Source of the DNA: Planctomycetaceae bacterium
Lineage (GTDB): Bacteria; Planctomycetota; Planctomycetia; Pirellulales; UBA1268
NCBI GenBank assembly: GCA_947440895.1
Contig: CANETO010000128.1
Span: 1 to 6,252 of the forward strand
Direction: 5' to 3'
Length of the DNA stretch: 6,252 nt
Position 1 is the first letter of the stretch; every line of letters starts with the position of its first letter. The notes under the pieces were generated by a model. It did no database searches. It was not told where the DNA came from and was given only the letters and a program-made list of their open reading frames with translations. Of the stretch, positions 1 to 6,252 are shown in pieces. A program made the position numbers and the translations under genes.

Positions 1-487
1 CGTAGTGGCCGCGGAGATGGGGGGTGAGGTTACCGGCACCCGTGTGCGAGAAGAACAGCTTTTGGGCGTCGATCGAGCCCGACGAATAGATCCGCACGTC
101 GAGGCCGGAGTCGGCCCATTGGGCGAGGGTCTCCGGCACGTCGTCGAAGACGTGTGAAACCAGTTCGCCAGACTCGAAACCACTCCGCCAGATCATGCCC
201 TGGAGCGTTTTGAGGGGGGTGCTCTTCACGTCGCGATTCATCAGATCGATGGCGGCGAGTGCCAGGCGTGTCGTGCCCTCGGGGTCTGCGAGGGTCGCGT
301 CGGCAGCCCCGGTTTCTGCCGCCAGGGACACGGCAGCTGCCTGCACGACGGGGTCGAGCCGGTTCTGCACGAGAAAATCGGCGACGTGCTTCCGCGCGAA
401 CGCAAACAGCACGTCGTAGACGAACGAGATCGACGAGGTGGTGCCCTCGACGTCGAGCACAATCCCCCGGCCTCCGAAGACGATCAC
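1..487 (-). CDS. mtnC: MtnC, enolase-phosphatase of methionine salvage (3' end outside window)
   Basis: HAD-superfamily enzyme that enolises 2,3-diketo-5-methylthiopentyl-1-phosphate and then removes the phosphate to give the acireductone used by MtnD; cytosolic. Only the first 162 codons are present, and the family is usually about 230 aa. HAD motif I is seen as DVEGTT (Asp12 nucleophile, Glu14), in the DxEGTT form typical of MtnC. Motif II is SSGS at 135-138, followed by the family-like IDAQKLFF. The motif III lysine and motif IV acidic residues lie beyond the window edge. The start is GTG at 487, which overlaps the mtnD stop (GTGA) and has a purine-rich ribosome binding site seven bases upstream. 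No in-frame ATG gives a better start, since the next ATG would remove motif I. The overlap implies translational coupling to mtnD. Confidence 0.93.
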   Translation of the reverse strand, partial: MIVFGGRGIVLDVEGTTSSISFVYDVLFAFARKHVADFLVQNRLDPVVQAAAVSLAAETGAADATLADPEGTTRLALAAIDLMNRDVKSTPLKTLQGMIWRSGFESGELVSHVFDDVPETLAQWADSGLDVRIYSSGSIDAQKLFFSHTGAGNLTPHLRGHY

Positions 488-1053
488 GGCGCCACCTTTC
501 CTGCGCCGGGAATCCATGCCGGCCCCAGGCACAGCGGCTCATAACCAGCGTGGACACCATCCTCGAGGTAGTGGGGCGTCCAGCCGCTCATGTCCTGGAA
601 GAGGCGGATGGCGCGGATGCGGTGATCGTTACAGAGATCGAACCAGTGCCGCGTGCCAAGCGGCACACTGATCATGTCGCCCGCCCAGACCTCGATGGCG
701 TAGACGGGCCCGTTGTCCGGGTTGATGTGAAACACTCCCCTGCCCTGCAGGATGAACCGAACCTCGTCTTCGGTGTGGGTGTGTTCCTTGCTGAACTTCG
801 CGAGCATCACGTCGAGATTGGGCGTGTCGGGATAGACGTCGATGACGTCGGCGGTGACGAAGCCGCCGCGACGCTTGAGTTCCGCGATCTCGGGATCGTA
901 GGCGGCGAGGATTTCCGCGGCCGGCGCGGCCGGATCGACGCGGTCCGCCAGCGGCCAGACGCTGTAATCGATGCCGTGATGCTTGAGGAACGCCGTGATC
1001 TCGGCGGGGTCGGTGATCTTCCGCGACTCGGCGGGGACGGTGACGATCGCCAT
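484..1053 (-). CDS. mtnD: MtnD, acireductone dioxygenase
   Basis: Cupin-fold metal dioxygenase of 189 aa, close to the usual 180-190 aa. It oxidises the acireductone (1,2-dihydroxy-3-keto-5-methylthiopentene) to formate and 4-methylthio-2-oxobutanoate, the keto acid of methionine; it acts in the cytosol. The diagnostic block HTHTEDEVRF starts at residue 91. From the known Klebsiella enzyme the metal ligands map to His91, His93, Glu97 and His136 (in PLGTRHWFD). With iron the family runs the salvage reaction and with nickel an off-pathway reaction that releases CO; the sequence does not show which metal is used. The ATG at 1053 has AGGAG seven bases upstream. The gene follows mtnB by 46 bases and overlaps mtnC by four, so it is the middle gene of the operon. 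Confidence 0.96.
   Translation of the reverse strand: MAIVTVPAESRKITDPAEITAFLKHHGIDYSVWPLADRVDPAAPAAEILAAYDPEIAELKRRGGFVTADVIDVYPDTPNLDVMLAKFSKEHTHTEDEVRFILQGRGVFHINPDNGPVYAIEVWAGDMISVPLGTRHWFDLCNDHRIRAIRLFQDMSGWTPHYLEDGVHAGYEPLCLGPAWIPGAGKVAP
495..502 (-). promoter_or_regulatory. Ribosome binding site of mtnC
   Basis: AGGAAAGG lies inside the last codons of mtnD, seven bases before the GTG at 487. It supports this non-ATG start, which also overlaps the mtnD stop codon by four bases. Confidence 0.65.
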
Positions 1054-1060
1054 GGCGAGG

Positions 1061-1065
1061 CTCCT
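1061..1065 (-). promoter_or_regulatory. Ribosome binding site of mtnD
   Basis: AGGAG with a seven-base spacer before the ATG at 1053, in the 46-base gap after mtnB. It is a standard Shine-Dalgarno site and contrasts with mtnB, the first gene of the same operon, which has none. Confidence 0.7.
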
Positions 1066-1099
1066 GCTGAGGATGGACTGACGGTTGGCGTTGGAACAA

Positions 1100-1801
1100 C
1101 TACGTGGGTACGACGGACATGGCCGCGGCGAGCATCCGGCTCCGCGCGGTCACCTCGAAGAGAAACTCGTAGATCTCGATGTGACGGCGGGCCTCGGCGA
1201 GGGTCTGGCCCCAGGTGTAGAGGCCGTGCCCGGAGAGGAGAAAGCCGTGATAGGGCGGCCGCTTCGGGTTGCTCCAGTCGGCCGATGTGAAGCGGTCGCG
1301 GATGCGGTGCGACAGTTCCGTCATGTCCTGGCCGTTGGCGAAGATCGGCACCTCCTCGCAGGTGTCGTGGGTGCCGATGCCCTCGAGACCTTTGAGCATC
1401 TCGTAGCCCTCGATGCGGAGGCTGCCCTTGGGGAGATCGGCGGCTGAGAGGATCGTGCTCCAGACGGAATGCGTGTGGAGCACGGCCCCCACCGCGGTGC
1501 CGCCGAGTGCCGGCACGAGGTCGGCGAGCAGGCAGTGCAAGAGGGTCTCGGCCGACGATTTCCGTGTCGAGCCGTCGATCACGCGGCCGGTTGCGTCGAC
1601 GCGAACGAAGTCATCCGGCCCGAGGGCCGACTTGTCCTTGCCGCTGGCGGTGATGAGGAGCTCGAGCGGATCACGCGACGAGACCACGCTGTAGTTGCTG
1701 CTCGTGCCGAGCGACCACGACCGACCGTGGAATTCCCGGCCGATCGACCGGAGCTGGTCGACGCTGTCGGCGGCGGGATCGAAAAGATGAAGGGTTGTCA
1801 T
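1100..1801 (-). CDS. mtnB: MtnB, methylthioribulose-1-phosphate dehydratase
   Basis: Class II aldolase-fold zinc enzyme of 233 aa that dehydrates 5-methylthioribulose 1-phosphate to 2,3-diketo-5-methylthiopentyl-1-phosphate, the substrate of MtnC; cytosolic. By comparison with human APIP, the zinc histidines map to His109 and His111 (AVLHTHS) and His192 (SGHGLYTWG), and the catalytic acid to Glu134 (EGYEMLKG). SSNYS near residue 35 and SAETLLH near 83 are also family-like. The ATG at 1801 was chosen. A TTG in frame at 1837 would add 12 residues, but those (Trp, Arg, Pro, Lys) look unlike a conserved N terminus, and the TTG lies in a likely -35 box. No Shine-Dalgarno sequence precedes the ATG. 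This is the first gene of mtnB-mtnD-mtnC and probably of its transcript. Confidence 0.94.
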   Translation of the reverse strand: MTTLHLFDPAADSVDQLRSIGREFHGRSWSLGTSSNYSVVSSRDPLELLITASGKDKSALGPDDFVRVDATGRVIDGSTRKSSAETLLHCLLADLVPALGGTAVGAVLHTHSVWSTILSAADLPKGSLRIEGYEMLKGLEGIGTHDTCEEVPIFANGQDMTELSHRIRDRFTSADWSNPKRPPYHGFLLSGHGLYTWGQTLAEARRHIEIYEFLFEVTARSRMLAAAMSVVPT

Positions 1802-1808
1802 GGAGAAG

Positions 1809-1837
1809 AATTTAGGGCGTGCGCTTCGCCATGACAA
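1809..1837 (-). promoter_or_regulatory. Probable sigma-70-like promoter of the mtnBDC operon (leaderless start)
   Basis: On the minus strand TTGTCA (1837-1832, five of six matches to TTGACA) is followed after exactly 17 bases by TAAATT (1814-1809, four of six matches to TATAAT). Seven bases (CTTCTCC) separate the -10 box from the ATG of mtnB at 1801, so transcription would start at or within a base or two of that A. The region between has no purine-rich ribosome binding site. The site lies in the 69-base gap after the cardiolipin synthase gene. The boxes and spacing are read directly from the sequence; function is inferred, because such matches can occur by chance and the host's sigma factor preferences are unknown. 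Confidence 0.5.
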
Positions 1838-1870
1838 CGAGCGCGGAAAAGTGCCTTGCCTCTGACTCGC

Positions 1871-3370
1871 TCACAGATATGGCGAGAAGAGCCGGGCGAC
1901 GCCGTCGCGGAGGCGGACTGGCAGGCTGCGGCCATCGACCTCGGCCAGTGTCTTGCGGCGGGAGCGGGAGATCACGGCTGAGATCTGCCGGTCGAGGAGC
2001 GCCGCCAGATCCCGGTCATAGGTCTCCACGTTGAATTCAAAGTTCAACCGCATGCTGCGGTCGTCCCAGTTGCCGCTGCCAAACAGCGCCCAGCCACCGT
2101 CGACGACCATCAGCTTCGTATGGTCGAAGGGGGGCGGCGACATCCAGACGTTGCAGCCCCGGCCGAGCACCTGCCAGAGCAACGCCGTCGAGGCCCAGCT
2201 TACGAGCGCGAGGTTGTTTTGATCCGGCAGCACGATGTCGACCGTCACGCCCCGCATCGCCGCCACGTCGAGCGCCTGGCAGACGGCATCGTCCGGCAGG
2301 AAGTAGGGGGTCATGATCCGCACCGATTTCTGCGCGGAAGCCAACGCCCCCACGAGCACGAGTTTGATCCGGCCGATGTCGGGATCGTCAGGTCCATAGC
2401 GGATGCCGCGGGCCAGCATGCCTCCGGCGAAGGCGTTGGTCGTCGCCCAGTCAGCGTTGGACTCAGGTGTCGCACCGTCGCCTACCAGCACCTCGTCGGC
2501 GGCGAAGGCCCAGTCCTCTGCGAACACCTCGAGCAGTTGCGCGACGACCGGACCGTGGAGCTGGAAGTGCATGTCGCGAACGGGGTGGCGGGGCTCGTGC
2601 GCCAGCCAGCAGCCGTCGCGGATGTTGAGCCCGCCAGTAAAGCCGACGGTGCCGTCGACGACCAGGATCTTGCGGTGGTTGCGGAGGTTGGCATAGGGGA
2701 AATAGATCGGCACGTTCGTAGGAAGAAACCGGTCCACCCGAACCCCTTGCCCGGCCAGGACGCCCACGATCGAGGGCCAGGTGTAGCGTGAGCCGATACC
2801 ATCGACGAGCACCCGGACCGCGACGCCGCGTTTGGCCGCGCGGGCGAGCGCGGCGGCGAAGAGCTTGCCGGTGGGATCGTTGTCGAAGATGTAGGAGGCC
2901 ATGCCGACGCTGCGGGTGGCGGCATCGATCGCTGCGAGCATGCGGGGATAGGCCTCATCACCGTTCACCAGAGGCTCGATCTGGTTGCCGTCGACGAGCG
3001 GCCGGCCCGTCACCTCGCCCACGAGGGTGGCGAGAGACCGCAGCGGGGCGTGGTCGGGGCCGATGGCGGCGCTCAGCCGCGCTTGTGTCGGCACGGCCGT
3101 TTGCAGCTCGTGGACCACGGCGAGCTGGCCGGCTCGTAGTTGGCCGGCCCGGGAGCGGATGCGGTTCACTCCCAGCACCGCGTAGGCGATGGCGCCGAAC
3201 ACGGGCGAGAGCCAGATGAGACCGACCCAGCCGATCGTCGACCGCGTGTCGCGTTTGACGAGGATCGCGTGGGCCGAGGCGGCGATGGTGATGGCGAGAA
3301 TGGCCGTGGCCAGCACGTGCGGCCAGAGCACGATCCACCACTGCCACACCGTTGACGCGAGTGCTTCCAT
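1871..3370 (-). CDS. cls: Cardiolipin synthase, phospholipase D family
   Basis: Inner-membrane enzyme of 499 aa, close to the usual 480-500 aa, that joins phosphatidylglycerol with a second phospholipid to make cardiolipin. Two membrane segments lie at about 9-37 and 45-67, the N-terminal arrangement of ClsA-type enzymes. The two catalytic HKD motifs are intact: NHRKILVVD (His232, Lys234, Asp239), followed by GFTGGLNI, and DHTKLMVVD (His417, Lys419, Asp424), followed by FGSGNWDDRS. SYIFDNDPTGK near 159-169 is also typical. The start is ATG 3370, nine residues before the first membrane segment. The frame stays open upstream, but that stretch overlaps the ATPase gene and is Pro/Arg-rich. No ribosome binding site is visible at this ATG. 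The gene lies 67 bases after the ABC ATPase on the same strand and could share its transcript. ClsA versus other PLD-type cardiolipin synthases cannot be settled here. Confidence 0.92.
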   Translation of the reverse strand: MEALASTVWQWWIVLWPHVLATAILAITIAASAHAILVKRDTRSTIGWVGLIWLSPVFGAIAYAVLGVNRIRSRAGQLRAGQLAVVHELQTAVPTQARLSAAIGPDHAPLRSLATLVGEVTGRPLVDGNQIEPLVNGDEAYPRMLAAIDAATRSVGMASYIFDNDPTGKLFAAALARAAKRGVAVRVLVDGIGSRYTWPSIVGVLAGQGVRVDRFLPTNVPIYFPYANLRNHRKILVVDGTVGFTGGLNIRDGCWLAHEPRHPVRDMHFQLHGPVVAQLLEVFAEDWAFAADEVLVGDGATPESNADWATTNAFAGGMLARGIRYGPDDPDIGRIKLVLVGALASAQKSVRIMTPYFLPDDAVCQALDVAAMRGVTVDIVLPDQNNLALVSWASTALLWQVLGRGCNVWMSPPPFDHTKLMVVDGGWALFGSGNWDDRSMRLNFEFNVETYDRDLAALLDRQISAVISRSRRKTLAEVDGRSLPVRLRDGVARLFSPYL

Positions 3371-3437
3371 GACCGTGAGAGGGTAATCGGTCGTGGGCCG
3401 CCAGTCGACCGGAGAATTGCGATACAGCCCGGGGGGC

Positions 3438-4901
3438 TCAGTGAGCCGGCATGGCGATCCAGAGTGGCACCGCCGCCTTGGCTGCCCACCCGTTGGCGGC
3501 CCGGATGTCATCTTCCGTCAGCCGAGGATCGCGAAGGTAGATGAAGTAAGCGTCGGATCGCTCGAACAGGTCCCCTTCCCCATCCCCTCGGTCGCTGACC
3601 ACCATCGCTGCCGAGATCCTGACATGGACATAGCCGCGGAGGAGTTCGTCATACGGCCCATCGGGCAGCGTGAATGCTACGGGAATGAGGAGGCGGTCGG
3701 CCGCGACCTCGCGGATTTCTTCCGCTGCCGCGGCGGGCCCCGTGGCGGTCGGCAGGCTCTCCCAGCGGCCGCCCCGCTGCACCGCCACTCCCGTCGCCGG
3801 TCCGAGCACGTAAAGCTCTCTGTCGGGACGGAAGTTTTCCAGAAAGAGCGTGGCCGTGAATGCTCCCCCGCCAGCGGTCGCGACGTCATCGACATCGGCC
3901 CGGAGGTCCTGCAGGGCCATTTCCTCCGCCAACCGCCGCTGCTGGCGAATCGTCTCCACGACCTGCTGTTGGCGGCGGGCCACGAACCGGTCGATACCGC
4001 CAAGAGCCACCGCGGCCACGCCGAGGCCGAGGACAAAGGGGATGGCCGTTCGCCACCAGCCCGTACTCTCCACTGTGGGTAGTTGGGGGATAAGTGCGGC
4101 GGGCGGGAGTTCAAAAGCCGCGGCCTGACTGTCTGCCGGCTCGTTCGTGCTGCTCGTCGGTCGTTCAAATGCCGGTCGTTCGATCACTGGCTGGGCGGCG
4201 GCGGCCATGAGCCGGCCGCATTCCATCCAGAGCCTGCGGTCGGCGATGGCAGCGACCGCCGGATCGTGGGTCACGACGACGATGGCCGTCGTGCCCGCTG
4301 CCTTCACGTCGGCAAGGATGCGGACGATCTCCTGCTCGGCAAGGGCGTCGAGGTCGTTGGTCGGCTCGTCGGCGAGCAGAAGGCGGGGCTCGGTCGCCAG
4401 TGCCCGGGCGAGCGCCACTCGCCGCTGCTGGCCGCCGGACAGTTCGGCGGGATAGGCGTCCCAGCGTTCGAACAGTCCTACCCGCGCGAGCAGCGACTCC
4501 GCCCGCGCACACGCCGCCTCACGGCTCCGACCGGCGATCAGTTGCGGCAGCATCACGTTGTCGAGCACCCGCAGTCCAGGCAAGAGCACGCTCTCCTGGG
4601 GCAGGAAGCCGATCTGCTCAGCACGAGCAGCCTGGGTTTCATGGCCTCGCAGGGATGTCCATGGGCGTCCGGAAAAGAAAACATGGCCTGTCGTTGGTGC
4701 ACATAGTCCGCCGAGCAGGGCGAGCAGTGTTGATTTGCCCGATCCCGACCGGCCGCAGATGGCGACACACTCGCCGGGAGCGATCTGCAGCGACACAGCA
4801 TCGACGGCGGTGATCGGACCGCGGCGGGTCGCATAGGAGAGGCCGGCGTTTCGTGCTTCGACGAGAGGCGTTGCGGTTTCGACCAGAGGCGCAGCGGTCA
4901 T
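3438..4901 (-). CDS. ABC transporter ATPase fused to a membrane anchor and a C-terminal domain of unknown function
   Basis: Protein of 487 aa. Residues 1-232 are a LolD/MacB-type nucleotide-binding domain with every key motif: Walker A GRSGSGKST (50-58), Q-loop Gln102, signature LSGGQ (154-158), Walker B LLLADEP (174-180, catalytic Glu179), D-loop near 181-185 and switch His212. It should power the permease encoded just upstream. A stand-alone ATPase of this family ends near here. Instead there follow an Ala/Pro/Glu-rich linker (233-283), one hydrophobic segment (about 284-304), a charged Gln/Arg/Glu-rich helix likely to form a short coiled coil (305-340) and about 140 residues (345-487) of beta-rich appearance that I do not recognise. 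With the ATPase inside, the tail should lie outside the cytoplasmic membrane. ATG 4901 overlaps the permease stop (ATGA) and has GGGGAGGG just upstream. The ATPase call is firm, the substrate unknown, the tail function unknown. Confidence 0.9.
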   Translation of the reverse strand: MTAAPLVETATPLVEARNAGLSYATRRGPITAVDAVSLQIAPGECVAICGRSGSGKSTLLALLGGLCAPTTGHVFFSGRPWTSLRGHETQAARAEQIGFLPQESVLLPGLRVLDNVMLPQLIAGRSREAACARAESLLARVGLFERWDAYPAELSGGQQRRVALARALATEPRLLLADEPTNDLDALAEQEIVRILADVKAAGTTAIVVVTHDPAVAAIADRRLWMECGRLMAAAAQPVIERPAFERPTSSTNEPADSQAAAFELPPAALIPQLPTVESTGWWRTAIPFVLGLGVAAVALGGIDRFVARRQQQVVETIRQQRRLAEEMALQDLRADVDDVATAGGGAFTATLFLENFRPDRELYVLGPATGVAVQRGGRWESLPTATGPAAAAEEIREVAADRLLIPVAFTLPDGPYDELLRGYVHVRISAAMVVSDRGDGEGDLFERSDAYFIYLRDPRLTEDDIRAANGWAAKAAVPLWIAMPAH

Positions 4902-6130
4902 GAGCCCTCCCCGCGGACGAGCGCCCACGCCTCCCGTCCTGCGGCGATCGCAGCCGCTACAGCCGCCGCCGCCACGCCGGCCGTGGTCACCAACAGCAAG
5001 CTCGTCAGACCAAACCAGAGGCACTCCGATAGAGTGGGAGCGACGAAGGGTATCTCTCGTCGGGCGAGGAAAAACCCGACGGTGCGGATGAAGGCTGCCA
5101 GCAGTGCAGCCGCGATCAGAATGCCCACGAGCCCGCCGGCAAAAGCCGCCACGGCCGCCTCGACTGCCACCACCATCACGATGTCGAGGCGTCGCAGGCC
5201 GATGGCGAGCATGAGGCCGAGTTCACGCCGTCGCTCGGCGAGCATGCCGGTGTAGGCCACTCCCACGAGCACGGCCGGAGCCAGCAGGCAGACGAGGAGG
5301 AGCGCGATGGAGCTTCGCGTCAGGGTGGCCACCGCCTGCCGCACATCGATCTGGCTGCCGTTGCCGGTCGAGACGCCGACATCGGGAATCTTTGCCAGCG
5401 CGAACCGCAGGTCATCTGGGCCGCGGCCCGCGGACAGCCGTACGAGCATGCCGCTCAGCGTGGCATTGGCGTCGCGGGGCACTCTGACGCCGGCGGCATC
5501 GACGATCCCTGCATCGGCCAGCCTGTCGGCCGTATCACTCGTGATGAACATCGACCGTTCGAATGGACCGGCGCCAGTGAGCCCCAGCCGGCCGTGCACC
5601 ACGAGATCGACACCCTGTAGTGAGAGCCTTTCGCCGACCCGCTCCGGTCGCCGTCCGCCGACGATCACATCGCCGCAGGCCGGCGCGCGATCGAGCGACT
5701 CGACGATCCATGGCCGCACGGTGAAGTCTGTGGCCGCGTCGAAGACGACCACGTCAATCGGGAGGTGGCCGCCTACGTCAGCAAGTTGAAGCGTCCGCTG
5801 GCCTGCCGCCCGCTCCACGACCGGTAGGGCAGCAATCCGAGCAACGGTCTCCGGCGAAAGCCTTTCCGACGAGGGCTCCACGGTCAGGATCGCTGGCGTC
5901 AGGTTGGCGACGACATTCGCCGGCAGCACGACGGCGTCGGCCCCCAGCCTCAGGAGGCTCTGCTCGAGCGACCGGCCAATGGCCGTCTGGAAAGCGAGCG
6001 CGCCAAACGTCGCCGCTCCGGCGACTGCGATTCCGGCGGCCAGGAGTCCGAGCCGCCATGGCCGGCGAATGGCATCGGCGACCGCCATTCGCGCGAGCGT
6101 TAGGCGGTAATGGCGAGTGTTCCTCACCAT
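4898..6130 (-). CDS. FtsX/MacB-type ABC transporter permease
   Basis: Integral membrane protein of 410 aa with the layout of the MacB/LolCE/FtsX group. A cytoplasmic start is followed by TM1 (about 26-48), then a large extracytoplasmic domain (about 50-272), then TM2 (273-297), TM3 (about 316-348) and TM4 (about 370-397). Right after TM2 comes AERRRELGLMLAIGLRR (298-314), the ERxxE-G-x-x-A-x-G coupling element by which this family contacts its ATPase. Such permeases act as dimers and usually move lipids, lipoproteins or peptides, or transmit force across the membrane, rather than passing small solutes. The substrate cannot be told. Only one permease is seen, so a MacB-like homodimer is likely. 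ATG 6130 is chosen because it overlaps the upstream stop (TGATG). A GTG one codon earlier is also possible. No ribosome binding site is visible, so translation probably relies on coupling. Confidence 0.88.
   Translation of the reverse strand: MVRNTRHYRLTLARMAVADAIRRPWRLGLLAAGIAVAGAATFGALAFQTAIGRSLEQSLLRLGADAVVLPANVVANLTPAILTVEPSSERLSPETVARIAALPVVERAAGQRTLQLADVGGHLPIDVVVFDAATDFTVRPWIVESLDRAPACGDVIVGGRRPERVGERLSLQGVDLVVHGRLGLTGAGPFERSMFITSDTADRLADAGIVDAAGVRVPRDANATLSGMLVRLSAGRGPDDLRFALAKIPDVGVSTGNGSQIDVRQAVATLTRSSIALLLVCLLAPAVLVGVAYTGMLAERRRELGLMLAIGLRRLDIVMVVAVEAAVAAFAGGLVGILIAAALLAAFIRTVGFFLARREIPFVAPTLSECLWFGLTSLLLVTTAGVAAAAVAAAIAAGREAWALVRGEGS
4905..4912 (-). promoter_or_regulatory. Ribosome binding site of the ABC ATPase gene
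   Basis: GGGGAGGG within the last codons of the permease gene, ending three bases before the ATG at 4901; the GGAGG core is four bases away, slightly short. It fixes the start at the ATGA overlap and argues against the longer open frame that continues upstream to 5024. Confidence 0.6.
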
Positions 6131-6252
6131 CACACGGTGCAGCTGCGGCTGAACTTCAGCTGCTCGACCGTGGATGGCACGATCACGCAGTCATGATGGC
6201 CGCCGAAGTTCGGCATGTAGCCCACCTGTTCGAGCGTGTCCTGCCGGAAGAC
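6130..6252 (-). CDS. C-terminal 40 codons of an unrecognised protein
   Basis: An open frame enters from the right edge and ends at TGA (6132-6130), overlapping the permease ATG by one base. The visible tail contains MPNFGGHHDC and ends FSRSCTV; it has a His-His pair, two cysteines and no membrane segment. I do not recognise the family. The coding assignment rests on the precise TGATG junction and on codon use like that of the neighbours (mostly G or C in third position). The overlap suggests that it is made together with the ABC permease and ATPase, possibly as an exported or metal-binding partner, but that is inference. Confidence 0.6.
   Translation of the reverse strand, partial: VFRQDTLEQVGYMPNFGGHHDCVIVPSTVEQLKFSRSCTV

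Noticed and set aside
259..1290. Open frame of 343 codons on the plus strand.
   Set aside because: It is antisense to mtnC, mtnD and part of mtnB, all of which have clear catalytic motifs. The translation is Arg-rich and has no recognisable domain, as expected for a GC-rich shadow frame.
1802..1837. TTG start 12 codons upstream of the chosen mtnB start.
   Set aside because: No ribosome binding site, the extra residues do not look like an enzyme N terminus, and the TTG overlaps a good -35 box.
2120..2791. Open frame of 223 codons on the plus strand.
   Set aside because: Antisense to the cardiolipin synthase core, which includes both HKD motifs; no motif of its own, so treated as a shadow frame.
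3371..3437. Possible terminator or operator between the ATPase and cardiolipin synthase genes.
   Set aside because: Only a short near-palindrome around GTCGAC and a GC-rich CCCGGG patch are present; there is no stable stem followed by a T-run on the minus strand.
3371..3511. N-terminal extension of the cardiolipin synthase upstream of ATG 3370.
   Set aside because: It would overlap the ATPase gene by over 70 bases, is Pro/Arg-rich, and comes before the normal N-terminal membrane segment of the family.
3393..4082. Open frame of 229 codons on the plus strand, opposite the unusual ATPase tail.
   Set aside because: I considered whether this strand, rather than the minus strand, codes here. The minus-strand frame is continuous with a certain ATPase domain, has a plausible membrane segment and ends normally; the plus-strand product is low-complexity and His/Arg-rich.
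4902..5024. Upstream extension of the ATPase frame to 5024.
   Set aside because: It would lie inside the permease gene, is Gly/Arg-rich, and ignores the ATGA overlap and ribosome binding site at 4901.

Overview
The window is GC-rich and densely coded, with every supported gene on the minus strand. It has two functional blocks: a membrane-transport/lipid block (about 1870-6252) and a methionine-salvage block (1-1801). No RNA gene, insertion sequence, CRISPR array or phage sign was found. The organism cannot be named from the sequence. The GC content, the methionine-salvage set and the unusual ABC ATPase fusion would fit a high-GC Gram-negative bacterium, perhaps a planctomycete; this is a weak inference.

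In the direction of transcription (right to left), the first block starts with the last 40 codons of an unrecognised gene (6130-6252). It overlaps by one base (TGATG) a FtsX/MacB-type ABC permease of 410 aa. The permease overlaps by four bases (ATGA) a 487-aa ATPase. That ATPase is a complete LolD/MacB-like nucleotide-binding domain joined through an Ala/Pro-rich linker to one membrane segment, a short charged helix and a C-terminal domain of about 140 residues that I do not recognise. This tightly coupled set is the most unusual part of the window. After 67 bases comes a standard cardiolipin synthase with two HKD motifs and two N-terminal membrane segments.

The second block is mtnB-mtnD-mtnC: methylthioribulose-1-phosphate dehydratase, acireductone dioxygenase and the enolase-phosphatase, whose 3' end runs off the window. 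Together they make the lower half of the methionine salvage pathway, from methylthioribulose 1-phosphate to 4-methylthio-2-oxobutanoate. The biochemical order is B, C, D, while the gene order is B, D, C. mtnB has no visible ribosome binding site. A good sigma-70-like promoter (TTGTCA, 17 bp, TAAATT) places the likely transcription start at or next to its ATG, so the operon mRNA may be leaderless. mtnD and mtnC do have Shine-Dalgarno sequences.

There is no stretch of more than 300 bases without a gene. The gaps are 67 bases (ATPase to cardiolipin synthase), 69 bases (cardiolipin synthase to mtnB, holding the promoter) and 46 bases (mtnB to mtnD).
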